64,000 bases of DNA from Spirochaetaceae bacterium (GTDB taxonomy: Bacteria > Spirochaetota > Spirochaetia > Treponematales > Breznakiellaceae). Below the pieces are notes generated by a model. It made no database searches, was not told the DNA's origin, and saw only the letters and a program-made list of their open reading frames with translations. Positions 25,296 through 33,816 of the stretch are shown here, in pieces. A program made the translations under genes and the position numbers. The stretch lies in the NCBI GenBank assembly GCA_031278215.1, contig JAITKV010000029.1, positions 28,927 through 92,926 on the forward strand, written 5' to 3'. Within the stretch, counting starts at the first letter, position 1. Each line of letters starts with the position of its first letter.

Positions 25296-26345
25296 GTGAA
25301 CCGGGCCCTTATCGCCATGTCCGGCGGAGTGGACAGCGCCGCGGCCGCGGCCCTTATGCTGGACCAGGGCTATAACTGCGTCGGGGCCACCATGAAGCTT
25401 ATTGCCGGCGGCGGAAGCAAATGCTGTTCCCTGGAAGACATTAACGACGCCCGTACGGCGGCCTGGAAACTCGGCATTCCCCATTATGTGCTTAACTATA
25501 CCAAAGACTTTGCCCGGTTTGTAATCGAACCCTTTATCGCCGCCTACGAAAACGGGGAAACCCCCAACCCCTGCATTGAATGTAACCGCCACCTTAAATT
25601 CCGCCTGCTGCTCCGCCGGGCCCGGGAACTGGAGGCAAAGGTTCTGGTTACCGGCCACTATGCCCGGATTGAAGAACAGGCCGGGCGGCGGCTTCTACGG
25701 AAGGGTCTGGACCCCCGCAAGGACCAAAGCTACGTGCTTTACATGATGAGCCAGGAAGAGCTGGCCCTTACCCGTTTTCCGCTGGGGGGAATGACCAAGG
25801 GGGAAGTCCGAAAATTCGCGGAAAAGCGGGGCCTTGCCAACGCGGGAAAGCGGGAAAGCCAGGACATCTGCTTTGTTCCCGGCGGGGACTACGGCGCCTT
25901 TATGGAAGCCTATACGGGAAAACGCTACGCCCCCGGGGACATTACCGACGAAGGGGGCAGGGTTCTGGGCCGCCACCGGGGCCTGGTCCGGTATACCCTG
26001 GGGCAGCGCCGGGGCCTGGGGGCGCCCTGCAACGAACCGGTGTACGTAACGGCAAAAAACAGGGAAACCAACACCCTGGTGGTGGGGCCGGAACCGGTCC
26101 TCTATTCAAAATGCCTTAGCGCGGACCGGATAAACCTTATCGCCTGCCCGTCCATACCCCGCCCCCTCCGGCTTAAGGTAAAAACCCGGTACCTTCAGGC
26201 CGAACAATGGGCGCTGGTGGAACAGACCGGCCCCGACGCGGTCCACGTGGAATTCGAGGAAGCCCAGCGGGCCATTACCCCCGGCCAGGCCGCGGTATTT
26301 TATGACGGCGACATTGTGGCCGGCGGCGGAACAATACGGGCTTAA
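25296..26345 (+). CDS. mnmA: tRNA-specific 2-thiouridylase
   Basis: A 349-residue MnmA, which thiolates U34 of Lys/Glu/Gln tRNA using ATP. The PP-loop is MSGGVDS at residues 6-12 (GTG start at 25296). The two catalytic Cys are in NPCIECNRHLKF and SQDICFVPGGDYG. The central tRNA-binding domain and C-terminal beta barrel (RAITPGQAAVFYDGDIVAGGG) are intact. It is convergent with the ABC operon, with only 10 bases between stops. Confidence 0.96.
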   Translation: MNRALIAMSGGVDSAAAAALMLDQGYNCVGATMKLIAGGGSKCCSLEDINDARTAAWKLGIPHYVLNYTKDFARFVIEPFIAAYENGETPNPCIECNRHLKFRLLLRRARELEAKVLVTGHYARIEEQAGRRLLRKGLDPRKDQSYVLYMMSQEELALTRFPLGGMTKGEVRKFAEKRGLANAGKRESQDICFVPGGDYGAFMEAYTGKRYAPGDITDEGGRVLGRHRGLVRYTLGQRRGLGAPCNEPVYVTAKNRETNTLVVGPEPVLYSKCLSADRINLIACPSIPRPLRLKVKTRYLQAEQWALVEQTGPDAVHVEFEEAQRAITPGQAAVFYDGDIVAGGGTIRA

Positions 26346-26355
26346 AGCGCGGGGC

Positions 26356-27174
26356 TTAACCCAGAAGCATTTTGTCGTTGGCCAGTTCCTTTTTTTTAAT
26401 ATCCCTAAACCGCTGAATAATATCCTGGGGGCTTAGTTTTGATTTTTCGGCCTGGTTAATATCCAGAATAATTTCCCCGCCGTCCATCATCAAAAGACGG
26501 TTTCCGGTTTCCAAAGCGTCCTTCATATTGTGGGTTATCATCATTACCGTAAGTTTGTACTCCTCCGCAAAGCGCAGGGTAAGCTGCATCACCAGTTCGG
26601 CGTTCCGGGGGTCCAGGGCCGCGGTATGTTCGTCCAGGAGCAGCAGATTCGGGCGGCTTAGGACCGTCATAAGCAGGGTCAGGGCCTGCCGCTGGCCGCC
26701 GGAAAAAAGCTCCACATTATCTTCCAGCCGGTTTTCCAGGCCCATCCCCAGGACGGCGAGCTCCGAGCGAAAGTATTCCCGCATCTGCCGGGTCAGGCTT
26801 ATCCGCAGGGCCCGGTATCCTTTTTTATAGCAGACCATCATATTGTCCGCCAGGGTCATACGGCCCGCGGTGCCCAGCAGGGGGTTCTGGAAAATCCGGC
26901 CGATGTACCGGGCCCGCCGGTATTCCGGTTCCCGGGTAATTTCCCATTCCCCGGGCCCGGAGGCCCCGGCGCCGGGGCGGATAAAGATCCGTCCCAAGCT
27001 TAGGGGGCAGGTTCCGGCCACGGCGTTGTACAAACTTGTTTTTCCCGCGCCGTTGGACCCGATGATGGTAATAAAATCGCCGTTTTTTACCGTAAGGTTT
27101 ATATTTTTAAGGGCTTCGTTTTCGTCCGGGGTTCCCAGGCCGAATATTACGGATACGCCGTCAAGCCGGATCAC
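26356..27174 (-). CDS. ABC transporter ATP-binding protein (TrpXYZ-like importer)
   Basis: A 272-residue ATPase subunit (COG1101-type). Walker A SNGAGKTS, signature LFSGGQRQAL, Walker B LLLLDEHTAALDP, H-loop MMITHN. It is the last gene of a three-gene importer: substrate-binding lipoprotein, permease and ATPase. Overlaps the permease by 4 bases (ATGA). Systems of this family import aromatic amino acids or related compounds; the substrate here is not shown. Confidence 0.9.
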   Translation of the reverse strand: MIRLDGVSVIFGLGTPDENEALKNINLTVKNGDFITIIGSNGAGKTSLYNAVAGTCPLSLGRIFIRPGAGASGPGEWEITREPEYRRARYIGRIFQNPLLGTAGRMTLADNMMVCYKKGYRALRISLTRQMREYFRSELAVLGMGLENRLEDNVELFSGGQRQALTLLMTVLSRPNLLLLDEHTAALDPRNAELVMQLTLRFAEEYKLTVMMITHNMKDALETGNRLLMMDGGEIILDINQAEKSKLSPQDIIQRFRDIKKKELANDKMLLG

Positions 27175-28079
27175 GGACTTTCCCTCCGGGATTTCCGCCG
27201 CCGGGGGACAAAGAGCCGGTTTTTAGAAGCCAGGATGCAAAAAATGATAAGCAGGCCGGTGATCAGCTTAAAATCGTTGGGGGTCATGTTAATATGGTAC
27301 CCGTAATCCCGGGCAAAATACATAAGGCCCCGGTAAATTATGGAACCGGCAAGCACCCGCAGGGTCTGAAGGCTTATTTTATTGGAGTGAATAATCAGTT
27401 CCCCCAGCATCAGGGAGGCCAGCCCCGAAACGATGATCCCCGTGCCCAGGCCCACGTCTGCAAAGCCCTGGTATAGGGCGCAGAGGGCCCCGGCCACCGC
27501 CACCAGGCCGTTGGCCAGGCAAATTCCGCTTATCTTAATGATGTCGGGGTTCATTCCCTGGGAGATTACCAACTGGGGATTTGCCCCCAGGGCGCCCATG
27601 GTAAGGCCGTAGTCGGTATGAAAAAAAATATCCAGGGCGAGTTTTATCAGCAGCGTAATAAGGGCGCAAAAGATCACCACCCCCCAAAGGCCCCCCAGGG
27701 TTTGACCGGTAAAATCGGTGATCCGGGTAAAGAGGGTTGTAACCCGGAGCAGGGACATATTCGCCCTGTTGGACATGATCCGCAGGTTAATCGAATACAG
27801 CATGGTCATGGTAAGGATCCCCGAAAGGAGATCCGGCACCTTAAGCCGGGTGTGGATAAGGGAGGTAATAAGCCCCGCGGAGCAGCCGCTTATAAAGACC
27901 AGTAAAAAGCACAGGGGCGCCGGAAAACCCCGGAGCAGAGTTACCACCATTACCGCCGAGCCCATGGGGAAGGATCCGTCCACGGTCATGTCGGCGAAAT
28001 TCAGCACCCGGAAGGTGATAAACACCCCCAGCACCATGATGCCGTAGACGAGCCCTTCTATAAAGATCCCTTCGATCAC
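27171..28079 (-). CDS. ABC transporter permease (TrpXYZ-like importer)
   Basis: A 302-residue integral membrane permease (COG4120-type, branched-chain/ribose family fold) with about eight hydrophobic helices. The N terminus has MIEGIFIEGLVYGIMVLGVFITFRVLNFADMTVDGSFPMG, typical of the group, and GANPQLVISQGM is the cytoplasmic coupling loop. It lies between the binding protein and the ATPase. Confidence 0.9.
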   Translation of the reverse strand: MIEGIFIEGLVYGIMVLGVFITFRVLNFADMTVDGSFPMGSAVMVVTLLRGFPAPLCFLLVFISGCSAGLITSLIHTRLKVPDLLSGILTMTMLYSINLRIMSNRANMSLLRVTTLFTRITDFTGQTLGGLWGVVIFCALITLLIKLALDIFFHTDYGLTMGALGANPQLVISQGMNPDIIKISGICLANGLVAVAGALCALYQGFADVGLGTGIIVSGLASLMLGELIIHSNKISLQTLRVLAGSIIYRGLMYFARDYGYHINMTPNDFKLITGLLIIFCILASKNRLFVPRRRKSRRESP

Positions 28080-28115
28080 CTAAGACGTCCTTGATTGGAA
28101 GGCGCGGTCCGGACC

Positions 28116-29114
28116 TTACTGCATCTGGATCAGCGCGCCTTCCTGGAAGATATAATTGGCCTGGCTTAGGTATTCTTCCGGAATGGTAATGCCGCAGTTT
28201 GCCGCCGCGTCCAAATCAAAGAGCAGATCCGATTCGGAAGGATCGGTAAGGAATTTTACCGGAATATCCGCGGGGTTTTTCCCCTCCAGAACATCCGCCA
28301 CTATATTCCCCGTGGCAAGCCCCGCCTTGTAGTAGTTGAACCCGCTGGCAATAAGGCAGCCCCCGTTCATCGCGCCGGTAACATCCCCGGAAAAAATGGG
28401 CTTCTTTGCCCTTTGGAAGACCTGTATCAGCGCCGGCAGGGCCGAAAACACCGTATTATCCGTGGTAAGGTATATGCCCTCTACCCGGTTAACGACAGCC
28501 TGGGCCGCGGCCTGAAGTTCCGCGGAACCGGTAATCGCCTGGGTTACCAGGGTAATGCCGTATTTTTTACAACCCTCTTCCACCAGGGTTAGGGCGGAAA
28601 GTGAATTGTCCTCTGAACTGGTATAGATGTATCCCAGGGTTTTAATGCCCGCAATCTTTTGAAACATTCCGATATGGTCCACCGTGGGAATGGCGTCGGA
28701 AAGCCCCGTAACGTTTCCCTCTCCCCGGTCCAGGGATGTAACCAGCCGGGCCGTTACAGGGTCGGTAACCGCGGAAAAAATCACCGGCGTATCGGTCATG
28801 GCGTTGGCCAGGGCTTCGGCCATGGGCGTGGCAATGCCTACCGCCACCCTTACCCGGTCGCTTTTAAATTTGTTGGCGATCTGCGCGGCGGTGTTGGGGT
28901 CTCCGTTGGCATTTTGCAGGTCGAAGATCGGATTATAACCCCGTAAGATAAGGGCGTCCTGGATGCCGTTTTCGCACGCGTCCAGGGCCTCGTGCTGAAG
29001 ATATTTTGCAATTCCGATGTTTATGTCTTCTACAGCCCCCTGCTGCCCCCCATCCCTGTTCGAACAAGCCAGAAGGCCCAGGGCGCATGCCAGCGCCATA
29101 CATACCTTTTTCAT
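28116..29114 (-). CDS. ABC substrate-binding lipoprotein (COG2984-type)
   Basis: A 332-residue lipoprotein with lipobox LLAC (Cys17). The mature protein is a two-lobe type I binding fold: INIGIAKYLQHEALDACENGIQDAL, then VRVAVGIATPMAEALANAMTDTPVIFSAVTDPVTARLV and GVSEDN-like TSSEDNSLSALTLVEEG. This is the TrpX-like family. Start ATG 29114 (GGAGAAAT before it), not the upstream in-frame ATG. Followed by the permease after 36 bases. Confidence 0.9.
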   Translation of the reverse strand: MKKVCMALACALGLLACSNRDGGQQGAVEDINIGIAKYLQHEALDACENGIQDALILRGYNPIFDLQNANGDPNTAAQIANKFKSDRVRVAVGIATPMAEALANAMTDTPVIFSAVTDPVTARLVTSLDRGEGNVTGLSDAIPTVDHIGMFQKIAGIKTLGYIYTSSEDNSLSALTLVEEGCKKYGITLVTQAITGSAELQAAAQAVVNRVEGIYLTTDNTVFSALPALIQVFQRAKKPIFSGDVTGAMNGGCLIASGFNYYKAGLATGNIVADVLEGKNPADIPVKFLTDPSESDLLFDLDAAANCGITIPEEYLSQANYIFQEGALIQMQ

Positions 29115-29149
29115 AGATTTCTCCTTTTTTGTGTGAAAGTCCGGCAGCC

Positions 29150-29168
29150 CCGCAGCGGGAAGCTGCGG
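29150..29168 (-). promoter_or_regulatory. Leader hairpin upstream of importer operon
   Basis: CCGCAGC and GCTGCGG arms (7 bp, 5-base loop) on the 5' leader of the importer mRNA, which is about 130 bases long from the promoter at 29254-29282. Leader also has two CAGAAAC-type direct repeats (29216-29239). Function unknown; could be cis-regulatory. Confidence 0.4.
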
Positions 29169-29253
29169 CCCGCTCCTCCTTCCTTTGATTTTGCCGCTTT
29201 TACCATATCCGTTGTTTTCGTTTCTGTTAGTTTCTGTTAAAAGAAGCATCCAC

Positions 29254-29282
29254 AGCATACTATCGCCCCCGGTTTTTGTCAA
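29254..29282 (-). promoter_or_regulatory. Sigma-70 promoter of the ABC importer
   Basis: Minus strand TTGACA (29277-29282) and TATGCT (29254-29259) with an ideal 17-base spacer, 140 bases upstream of the binding-protein start. Confidence 0.8.
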
Positions 29283-29343
29283 TGCCCGGGTTTCCGGGGC
29301 CGGTAAGCTGCCGGAAGGCCGCCGGAAGGCCGCCGGGTGATTT

Positions 29344-29372
29344 TTGCTAAAAAAATCCGGATGCCCTAGTAT
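29344..29372 (+). promoter_or_regulatory. Promoter of first duplicated lipoprotein
   Basis: TTGCTA (29344-29349), 17-base spacer, TAGTAT (29367-29372). The same layout and flanking sequence recurs before the second copy. A TATAAT at 29399-29404 is a second -10 candidate. Confidence 0.6.
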
Positions 29373-29440
29373 ATATAAAGGGAGCGTATAAGTTCCCGTA
29401 TAATGGTCTGTGTGCAGACGCTATCTAGGAGACTCTTATT

Positions 29441-29941
29441 ATGAAAAAAAAATCGTTGCGTAAACAATGTATTCCGGCGCTGCTTGCCTTGGCAGCATTG
29501 GCCGGATGCAAAAACCCCTCTTCGGGCACGGCTTCGGGCACGCCTGCGAGCGCGTCGTTTACTATTACCGGCGCCCCCGAGGGGCTCTTTTATTCGTTGT
29601 CGGTGTTCGACCAGGACGCCACCATCATGTACAATCCCAAAGCCTCCCTTACCCAGTTGACAGGATACCGGGCCCAGGGGATCGGGGCGGGGAATTCCAC
29701 CAGCTTTACAATCAAGGTTTCTTCCGAGATCTCCGCGGGAAACTATGTGCTGGTCCTGGGCGTTTCTACGGATATGTCAACCGGCAAGATGTACATTACC
29801 GGTAATCCGGGGTCTCCGGCAAAGCGTAAAGCAATTCCCGTTACCCCCGGGGGTACTATTGTATACGGCGCCGCCGGTTTCATCCCCAGCACCGGCGGTT
29901 ATACAGCCCATGAGATTGTTGACCTTTTTGGCACGCCCTAG
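29441..29941 (+). CDS. Lipoprotein, tandem copy 1
   Basis: A 166-residue lipoprotein: signal ending in ALAALAGC (Cys23), then a Ser/Thr/Gly-rich linker and a beta-sandwich-like domain (FTITGAPEGLFYSLSVF, STSFTIKVSSEISAGNYVLVLGVS, TGKMYITG). It closely matches the next gene along the length, so the two arose by duplication. Function unknown; surface or periplasmic. AGGAG ribosome site is shared. Confidence 0.85.
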   Translation: MKKKSLRKQCIPALLALAALAGCKNPSSGTASGTPASASFTITGAPEGLFYSLSVFDQDATIMYNPKASLTQLTGYRAQGIGAGNSTSFTIKVSSEISAGNYVLVLGVSTDMSTGKMYITGNPGSPAKRKAIPVTPGGTIVYGAAGFIPSTGGYTAHEIVDLFGTP

Positions 29942-30017
29942 CAGTTTGTTGCGCTTCGCGCATAAATCTAAAATTTTACCCCGCAAACTGCAAGGAAAAC
30001 GAAGTTTCCGCGGCGGT

Positions 30018-30070
30018 CCGGCGGCCCGGCGGCCCGGCCGCCGAGGCTGCCGAGGCTGCCGGGCCGCCGG
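30018..30070. repeat. GC-rich inverted repeat between duplicated lipoproteins
   Basis: Arms CCGGCGGCCCGG (30018-30029) and CCGGGCCGCCGG (30059-30070), 12 bp perfect, around a GC-rich loop. Lies between copy 1 and the promoter of copy 2. Could serve as a transcription barrier; no T-run. Confidence 0.55.
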
Positions 30071-30077
30071 ATGATCC

Positions 30078-30106
30078 TTGCTAAAAAAGCCCGGATACCG
30101 TAATAT
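30078..30106 (+). promoter_or_regulatory. Promoter of second duplicated lipoprotein
   Basis: TTGCTA (30078-30083), 17 bases, TAATAT (30101-30106), matching the promoter of copy 1 and supporting duplication of gene plus promoter. Confidence 0.6.
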
Positions 30107-30161
30107 AGTAAAGGGACCGTATAAGGGTCTTTGTACAGGCACTATTTAGGAGACTAACATA

Positions 30162-30641
30162 ATGAAAAGAAAACCGTTGATTAAACAATGTATCCCGGCG
30201 CTGCTTGCCTTGGCGGCATTGGCCGGATGCGGAAACCCTTCTTCGAGCACGCCGAGCACGGAGCTTGTTATTACCGGCGCCCCCTCGGGGGCCTATTATT
30301 CGTTGTCGGTGTTCGCGGAAAACGCTACTATTAGTAACGATACGAATGGTCTGACCAAATTGGGAGGATACCTTGCCCAGGGGATCGGGGCGGGGAATTC
30401 CACCAGCTTTACAATCAAGGTTTCTCCCGAGATCTCCGCGGGAAACTATGTGCTGGTCCTGGGCGTTTCTAATGATATGTCAACCGGCAAGATGTATATT
30501 ACCGGTACTGATTCGCCGAAAGCGCGTAAAGCAATTGCCGTTACCCCCGGGGGTACTATTGCATACAACACCACCGACTTCACAAGCACCCCTTATGAAG
30601 CCTCTGTTATTGCTAGTGATTTCGGCACTCCCTCCCCTTAA
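30162..30641 (+). CDS. Lipoprotein, tandem copy 2
   Basis: A 159-residue paralogue of the gene at 29441. Nearly identical N terminus (KQCIPALLALAALAGC) and second half (AQGIGAGNSTSFTIKVSPEI). Differences cluster in the linker after the Cys and in residues 65-80 (ENATISNDTNGLTKLGG), and at the C-terminal tail. The unchanged beta-sandwich and altered surface segments suggest drift or selection on exposed parts. Function unknown. Confidence 0.85.
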   Translation: MKRKPLIKQCIPALLALAALAGCGNPSSSTPSTELVITGAPSGAYYSLSVFAENATISNDTNGLTKLGGYLAQGIGAGNSTSFTIKVSPEISAGNYVLVLGVSNDMSTGKMYITGTDSPKARKAIAVTPGGTIAYNTTDFTSTPYEASVIASDFGTPSP

Positions 30642-30696
30642 GCCCCGGGGGTTTGCCGGCGGAAGGCCCGCGAAGGGCCCCGCCGCCCCGGCTTAG

Positions 30697-31476
30697 TTAG
30701 AAAAAGCGGTACCCCAGGGCCACCCGGAGTTCCGGTCCGTGGGTCAGGCCCGAGATCCGGGGGTTTCCAAAGAGGGTGGGCCGGGAAATGCCGAAGCGGT
30801 TTTCCACATAGTCAATACCTTCCTGTTCCGCGGAAGTTTTAAGCCGAAAGCGGTACACCAGCTCGGCCCGCAGAAAAAAGGGGCTCTTAATCATAAAATC
30901 CAGCCCCGCCCCCGCGTCCACCAAGAACGAATTCCACATGGAAAGGGAGAAGTTCCGGGAACCGTCCAGTTCCGTCTTTCCATCGGCCCTGGGCTGATCT
31001 TTTTCCCCGCGGGGCCTGCGTTTTTCGACCAGGGCAATTTGATACTCGATCCCCAGCAGGGGGTAGATTAAAAGCCCCCTCCGCAGGGTAAAGGGGTACT
31101 TGCCCACCAGGGTAAAGCCCAGCACGGTTTCCGCCCCGGTCCCTTCCAGGGGAATGTCGTTAAAATAGGTACCCTGCCCAATGCCCCCAAGGGTTTCCCG
31201 GTACCGGTTAAGGCCCCGCTGGATTTCCACGGTAAATTCCCCGTAGGTTGCGTCAAAGAAGAGGTAGCCCCCGTAATTAAACTGATCCATGGACTGCTTC
31301 ATTTCCAGGTCCGTCGGGCCGAATTTAGTGTTTTCGTCTGCGGTAAGGGTATAGCGGCTAAAAAGCCCCCCCGCCAAAAAACCGCCGCCGGCGCTTAAGG
31401 TAAACTCCGGCAGTTCCCCCATGACGGAAGAAGCCGGCCCCAGGGCCGCTAAAAAAAACAGGATGTATCTCTTCAA
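30697..31476 (-). CDS. Outer-membrane beta-barrel protein
   Basis: A 259-residue exported protein. TTG start at 31476 with a cleavable signal (MKRYILFFLAALGPASSVMG). Mature part alternates short hydrophobic strands and charged turns, and ends in LRVALGYRFF, the C-terminal aromatic signature used by the BAM machinery. Unrelated in sequence to the two large surface proteins downstream. A promoter lies 82-110 bases upstream. Confidence 0.8.
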   Translation of the reverse strand: MKRYILFFLAALGPASSVMGELPEFTLSAGGGFLAGGLFSRYTLTADENTKFGPTDLEMKQSMDQFNYGGYLFFDATYGEFTVEIQRGLNRYRETLGGIGQGTYFNDIPLEGTGAETVLGFTLVGKYPFTLRRGLLIYPLLGIEYQIALVEKRRPRGEKDQPRADGKTELDGSRNFSLSMWNSFLVDAGAGLDFMIKSPFFLRAELVYRFRLKTSAEQEGIDYVENRFGISRPTLFGNPRISGLTHGPELRVALGYRFF

Positions 31477-31557
31477 CTTTATTACCTCGCCTTGTAAATT
31501 TTTCGTGCAACGCGCTGCATCCGGGGCTTTGGACAGCTCCAGATCCCCATATACTTG

Positions 31558-31586
31558 ATGATAAAGTTTATCGACGGAAATTACAA
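31558..31586 (-). promoter_or_regulatory. Promoter of beta-barrel gene
   Basis: Minus strand TTGTAA (31581-31586), 17-base spacer, TATCAT (31558-31563). The remaining spacer 31587-31847 holds no gene I can support; it has a short run of hairpins and no recognisable element before the terminator at 31848. Confidence 0.6.
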
Positions 31587-31847
31587 TGGAATTGTTCTAC
31601 AATCCGGCCGGCTGTTGTCGGGGCTGCGTTTAGCCTGCAAGCTGCCGGCAAGACGTTTCGGGGCGGCAGGATGATATAAGAGAAAAGAGTTTTACCACGG
31701 AGGGTCAACCCAAAAACCGGGACGGTTTAGCCCCCGTTTGATGGTGATTTCTCGTATATTTGCCGGACTGAACAGCGGCGTATTGTTTTCACGGGCTATA
31801 TACGGGAGCGCTTTTTCCGGCCCGTTCCGGCGGCGGCCGGTAGGTAC

Positions 31848-31881
31848 AAAAAAAGCCCGGCCGTCCAGGACCGCCGGGCTT
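31848..31881 (-). terminator. Terminator of left surface-protein copy
   Basis: Minus strand: AAGCCCGGC (31873-31881) pairs with GCCGGGCTT (31853-31861), then a run of T. It is nearly the same as the terminator after the right copy, so homology of the two genes extends past the stop codon. Confidence 0.85.
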
Positions 31882-31905
31882 GTACCGCGTTAGGCGGTTT
31901 TTGCT

Positions 31906-33066
31906 TTAGAAGCTCCACACAAAGTCTACATACACCTTCTGGGCAAGAATGGTGGGTGATACACTGTCGCTTGAAACCTTGCCCCATCCAAGATCATAGG
32001 CCGCCACAATCTTGGCGCCTTCCGCTATATTCCAGGTGATGCTGGGCTTGCCGCCGATATATATCAGGGTAACATCCTCACCATGCGCTGTTATATCCTC
32101 ACTGGCGCCGCCGTAGCCGCCGTAGACTTCAAGTTTGGGAACAAAGGTTCCCCCGGCCAGGGCATAGGAGGCCCAGATGTTCCCCTTAAGACCCAGGTTG
32201 AATTCCTTTGAAGTAGCAGGCGAAGGAAGATATCGAGTACCCGCCAACGGGCCGAAGTTGGGCAGGTTAATGAACTGCCAGAAGGTGGCGCCCACATCAA
32301 GGTCCCCAAGATCGTAGGAAACCACTTCGTCAATGGTAAAGCCCTTGTCTTCCGCATCCAGAGTCTTGCTCCAGATTTCCGCCGCCAGGGACAGGTTGGG
32401 AATGGCCGAAACTTCTACGCCCGCAAAGATGCTCCTCATAACCAGGTCCGAGGTTCTTCCGCTTATCACCACCTTAAACAGATCGGGGTAGGCATAGGCC
32501 GCGCCGTAGGTAAAGGTGTTGTTAAGAAGGCTGTCCTGTCCGCTGAAGCCGGCCGGGAGCCCGTCATATACCCCAAAGCCCACATTAAGGCCTTCGATGG
32601 GGCGGATCTGTACCAGGCCCCCCAGGCCTTCTCCCACGTCGTCGGCTTCATCGCCGGCGGTGGCCCACGCGCCGTTGTCTACCACGCCGCCGTAAATGTC
32701 GACGATGTTAAATACCGTGGCGCTGACATAGGCGTATTCAGCGTAGATAGAGGGCAATTCCTTTACAGTGTTGGTTTCGCCGCCCTGGGCCCGCAGCTTA
32801 ATATGGGCCCCGATGTTGTCGTAGGTAAAGTCGACGTTCAGGTCGGCCCGGGCAAGAGGCACATCCGCATCCTGGGCATAGGCGCCAAAATCCCAACTCG
32901 TTTCAGTATCGGAGCCGGAGACATCGGGATCAAGCGATTCAGCCGTTCCCTGAAGACCGGAATTCAAAGACCCGGAAATCTTGAGTTCCTGAGCAAATAC
33001 TCCCCCTGCTACCGCAAGGATCAAAAGAAGGTTTATTTCCGGCGAATTTCCGGGTGTTTTTTCCAC
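31906..33066 (-). CDS. Outer-membrane surface protein, left copy (start-less, predicted OFF)
   Basis: Very similar to the gene at 34019 and oriented away from it. From base 33029 inward it encodes LLLILAVAGGVFAQELKISG (the same signal peptide end) and about 370 residues of the same beta-barrel, ending VYVDFVWSF. Upstream of 33029 the homology stops abruptly: the ATG, first codons, ribosome site and promoter are missing. The only start candidate is a GTG at 33066, giving VEKTPGNSPEIN before the signal hydrophobic core and no ribosome site. It is thus predicted silent until the adjacent 1,008-bp segment inverts. Differences from the right copy cluster in five or six segments. The frame is intact and no stop is present. 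Confidence 0.85.
   Translation of the reverse strand: MEKTPGNSPEINLLLILAVAGGVFAQELKISGSLNSGLQGTAESLDPDVSGSDTETSWDFGAYAQDADVPLARADLNVDFTYDNIGAHIKLRAQGGETNTVKELPSIYAEYAYVSATVFNIVDIYGGVVDNGAWATAGDEADDVGEGLGGLVQIRPIEGLNVGFGVYDGLPAGFSGQDSLLNNTFTYGAAYAYPDLFKVVISGRTSDLVMRSIFAGVEVSAIPNLSLAAEIWSKTLDAEDKGFTIDEVVSYDLGDLDVGATFWQFINLPNFGPLAGTRYLPSPATSKEFNLGLKGNIWASYALAGGTFVPKLEVYGGYGGASEDITAHGEDVTLIYIGGKPSITWNIAEGAKIVAAYDLGWGKVSSDSVSPTILAQKVYVDFVWSF
32928..33029 (-). repeat. Inverted repeat, left arm (102 bp)
   Basis: Perfect 102-bp match, in inverted orientation, to 34038-34139. The repeat encodes the second half of the signal peptide and the start of the mature surface protein, so recombination anywhere in it keeps reading frame. 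The left edge of the match is at a C/T difference. Confidence 0.95.
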
Positions 33067-33094
33067 CGGATATACACATATTTTGCACAGATTA

Positions 33095-33718
33095 TCAACA
33101 GCCCTGGGGGGCTGAACACGGCGGATTTTGCAGCCGGGAATTGATGAAAATCCGGACCGTATTCCGGTTGGTTCCCAGACGGCGGCCAATTTCGGCTTTA
33201 GACAGGCCCTGGCTAAGCATGACTTTGATTTCTTCTTCGCGGCCGCTTAGTTTTAGGTGTTTCGATTTGCCGAAGGGTCTGCCAAGTTTTTGGCCTTCGG
33301 CCCGGCGGCGGGCCAGGGCTTCTTTGGTGCGCTGGCTGATAAGATTTCGCTCGATTTCCGCCGAAAGGCCGAAGGCAAAGGCTAAAACCTTAGATTGGAT
33401 GTCATTGCCCAGGCGGTAGCCGTCTTTTATGGTCCAAATTTCGGCGCCCATGTTCATACAATGGGAAAGAATCGACATAATCATAAAAAGACTGCGTCCA
33501 AGCCGGGAAAGTTCAGAGCAAATAATAAGGTCCCCCGGTTTAATGGCGTTTAAAAGGGTCCCCAAAAGGCGTTTTTCGGGAATTTTTGTTCCGCTGATGG
33601 TTTCTTCTATCCATTGGTCGATATAAATGTGGCTGGTTTGGCAAAAATGCCGTATTTCGAAGCGCTGGTTTTCCACGGTTTGCTTATCCGTACTTACCCG
33701 GATATACCCATAGGTCAT
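33095..33718 (-). CDS. Serine DNA invertase (Mpi-type)
   Basis: A 207-residue resolvase/invertase-family serine recombinase. The N terminus MTYGYIRVSTDKQTVENQRF has the catalytic Ser9, and ETISGTK, LIICSELSRLGRS and KVLAFAFGLSAEIERNLIS cover the rest of the catalytic domain (Arg residues in SELSRLGR and QRTKEALARRRAEGQ). The C terminus holds a helix-turn-helix (LSKAEIGRRLGTNRNTVRIFI). The pattern resembles the Bacteroides master invertase Mpi from memory. Start at ATG 33718, preceded by GGAGG. It lies inside the segment it would invert, and its stop is 66 bases before the left repeat, reading toward the OFF copy. Confidence 0.9.
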   Translation of the reverse strand: MTYGYIRVSTDKQTVENQRFEIRHFCQTSHIYIDQWIEETISGTKIPEKRLLGTLLNAIKPGDLIICSELSRLGRSLFMIMSILSHCMNMGAEIWTIKDGYRLGNDIQSKVLAFAFGLSAEIERNLISQRTKEALARRRAEGQKLGRPFGKSKHLKLSGREEEIKVMLSQGLSKAEIGRRLGTNRNTVRIFINSRLQNPPCSAPQGC

Positions 33719-33802
33719 AAGGTCCTCCAAAGTGAATGATTGTATTCCGCAGGGAATAGTTGAATTTGGACCCCGGAATTTGGTTTTATGGCATAAGCGG
33801 CG

Positions 33803-33816
33803 CCCCATATATGGGG
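33803..33816. promoter_or_regulatory. 14-bp palindrome CCCCATATATGGGG
   Basis: Perfect palindrome in the invertase upstream region, 85-98 bases before its ATG and between the invertase and the surface-gene promoter. Candidate binding site for a dimeric regulator or accessory factor. No direct proof. Confidence 0.4.

Noticed and set aside
31906..33189. Left surface gene with a start as far up as 33189
   Set aside because: The extra N terminus overlaps the end of the invertase in another frame and has no ribosome site or signal peptide logic. Homology to the right copy begins only at 33029.
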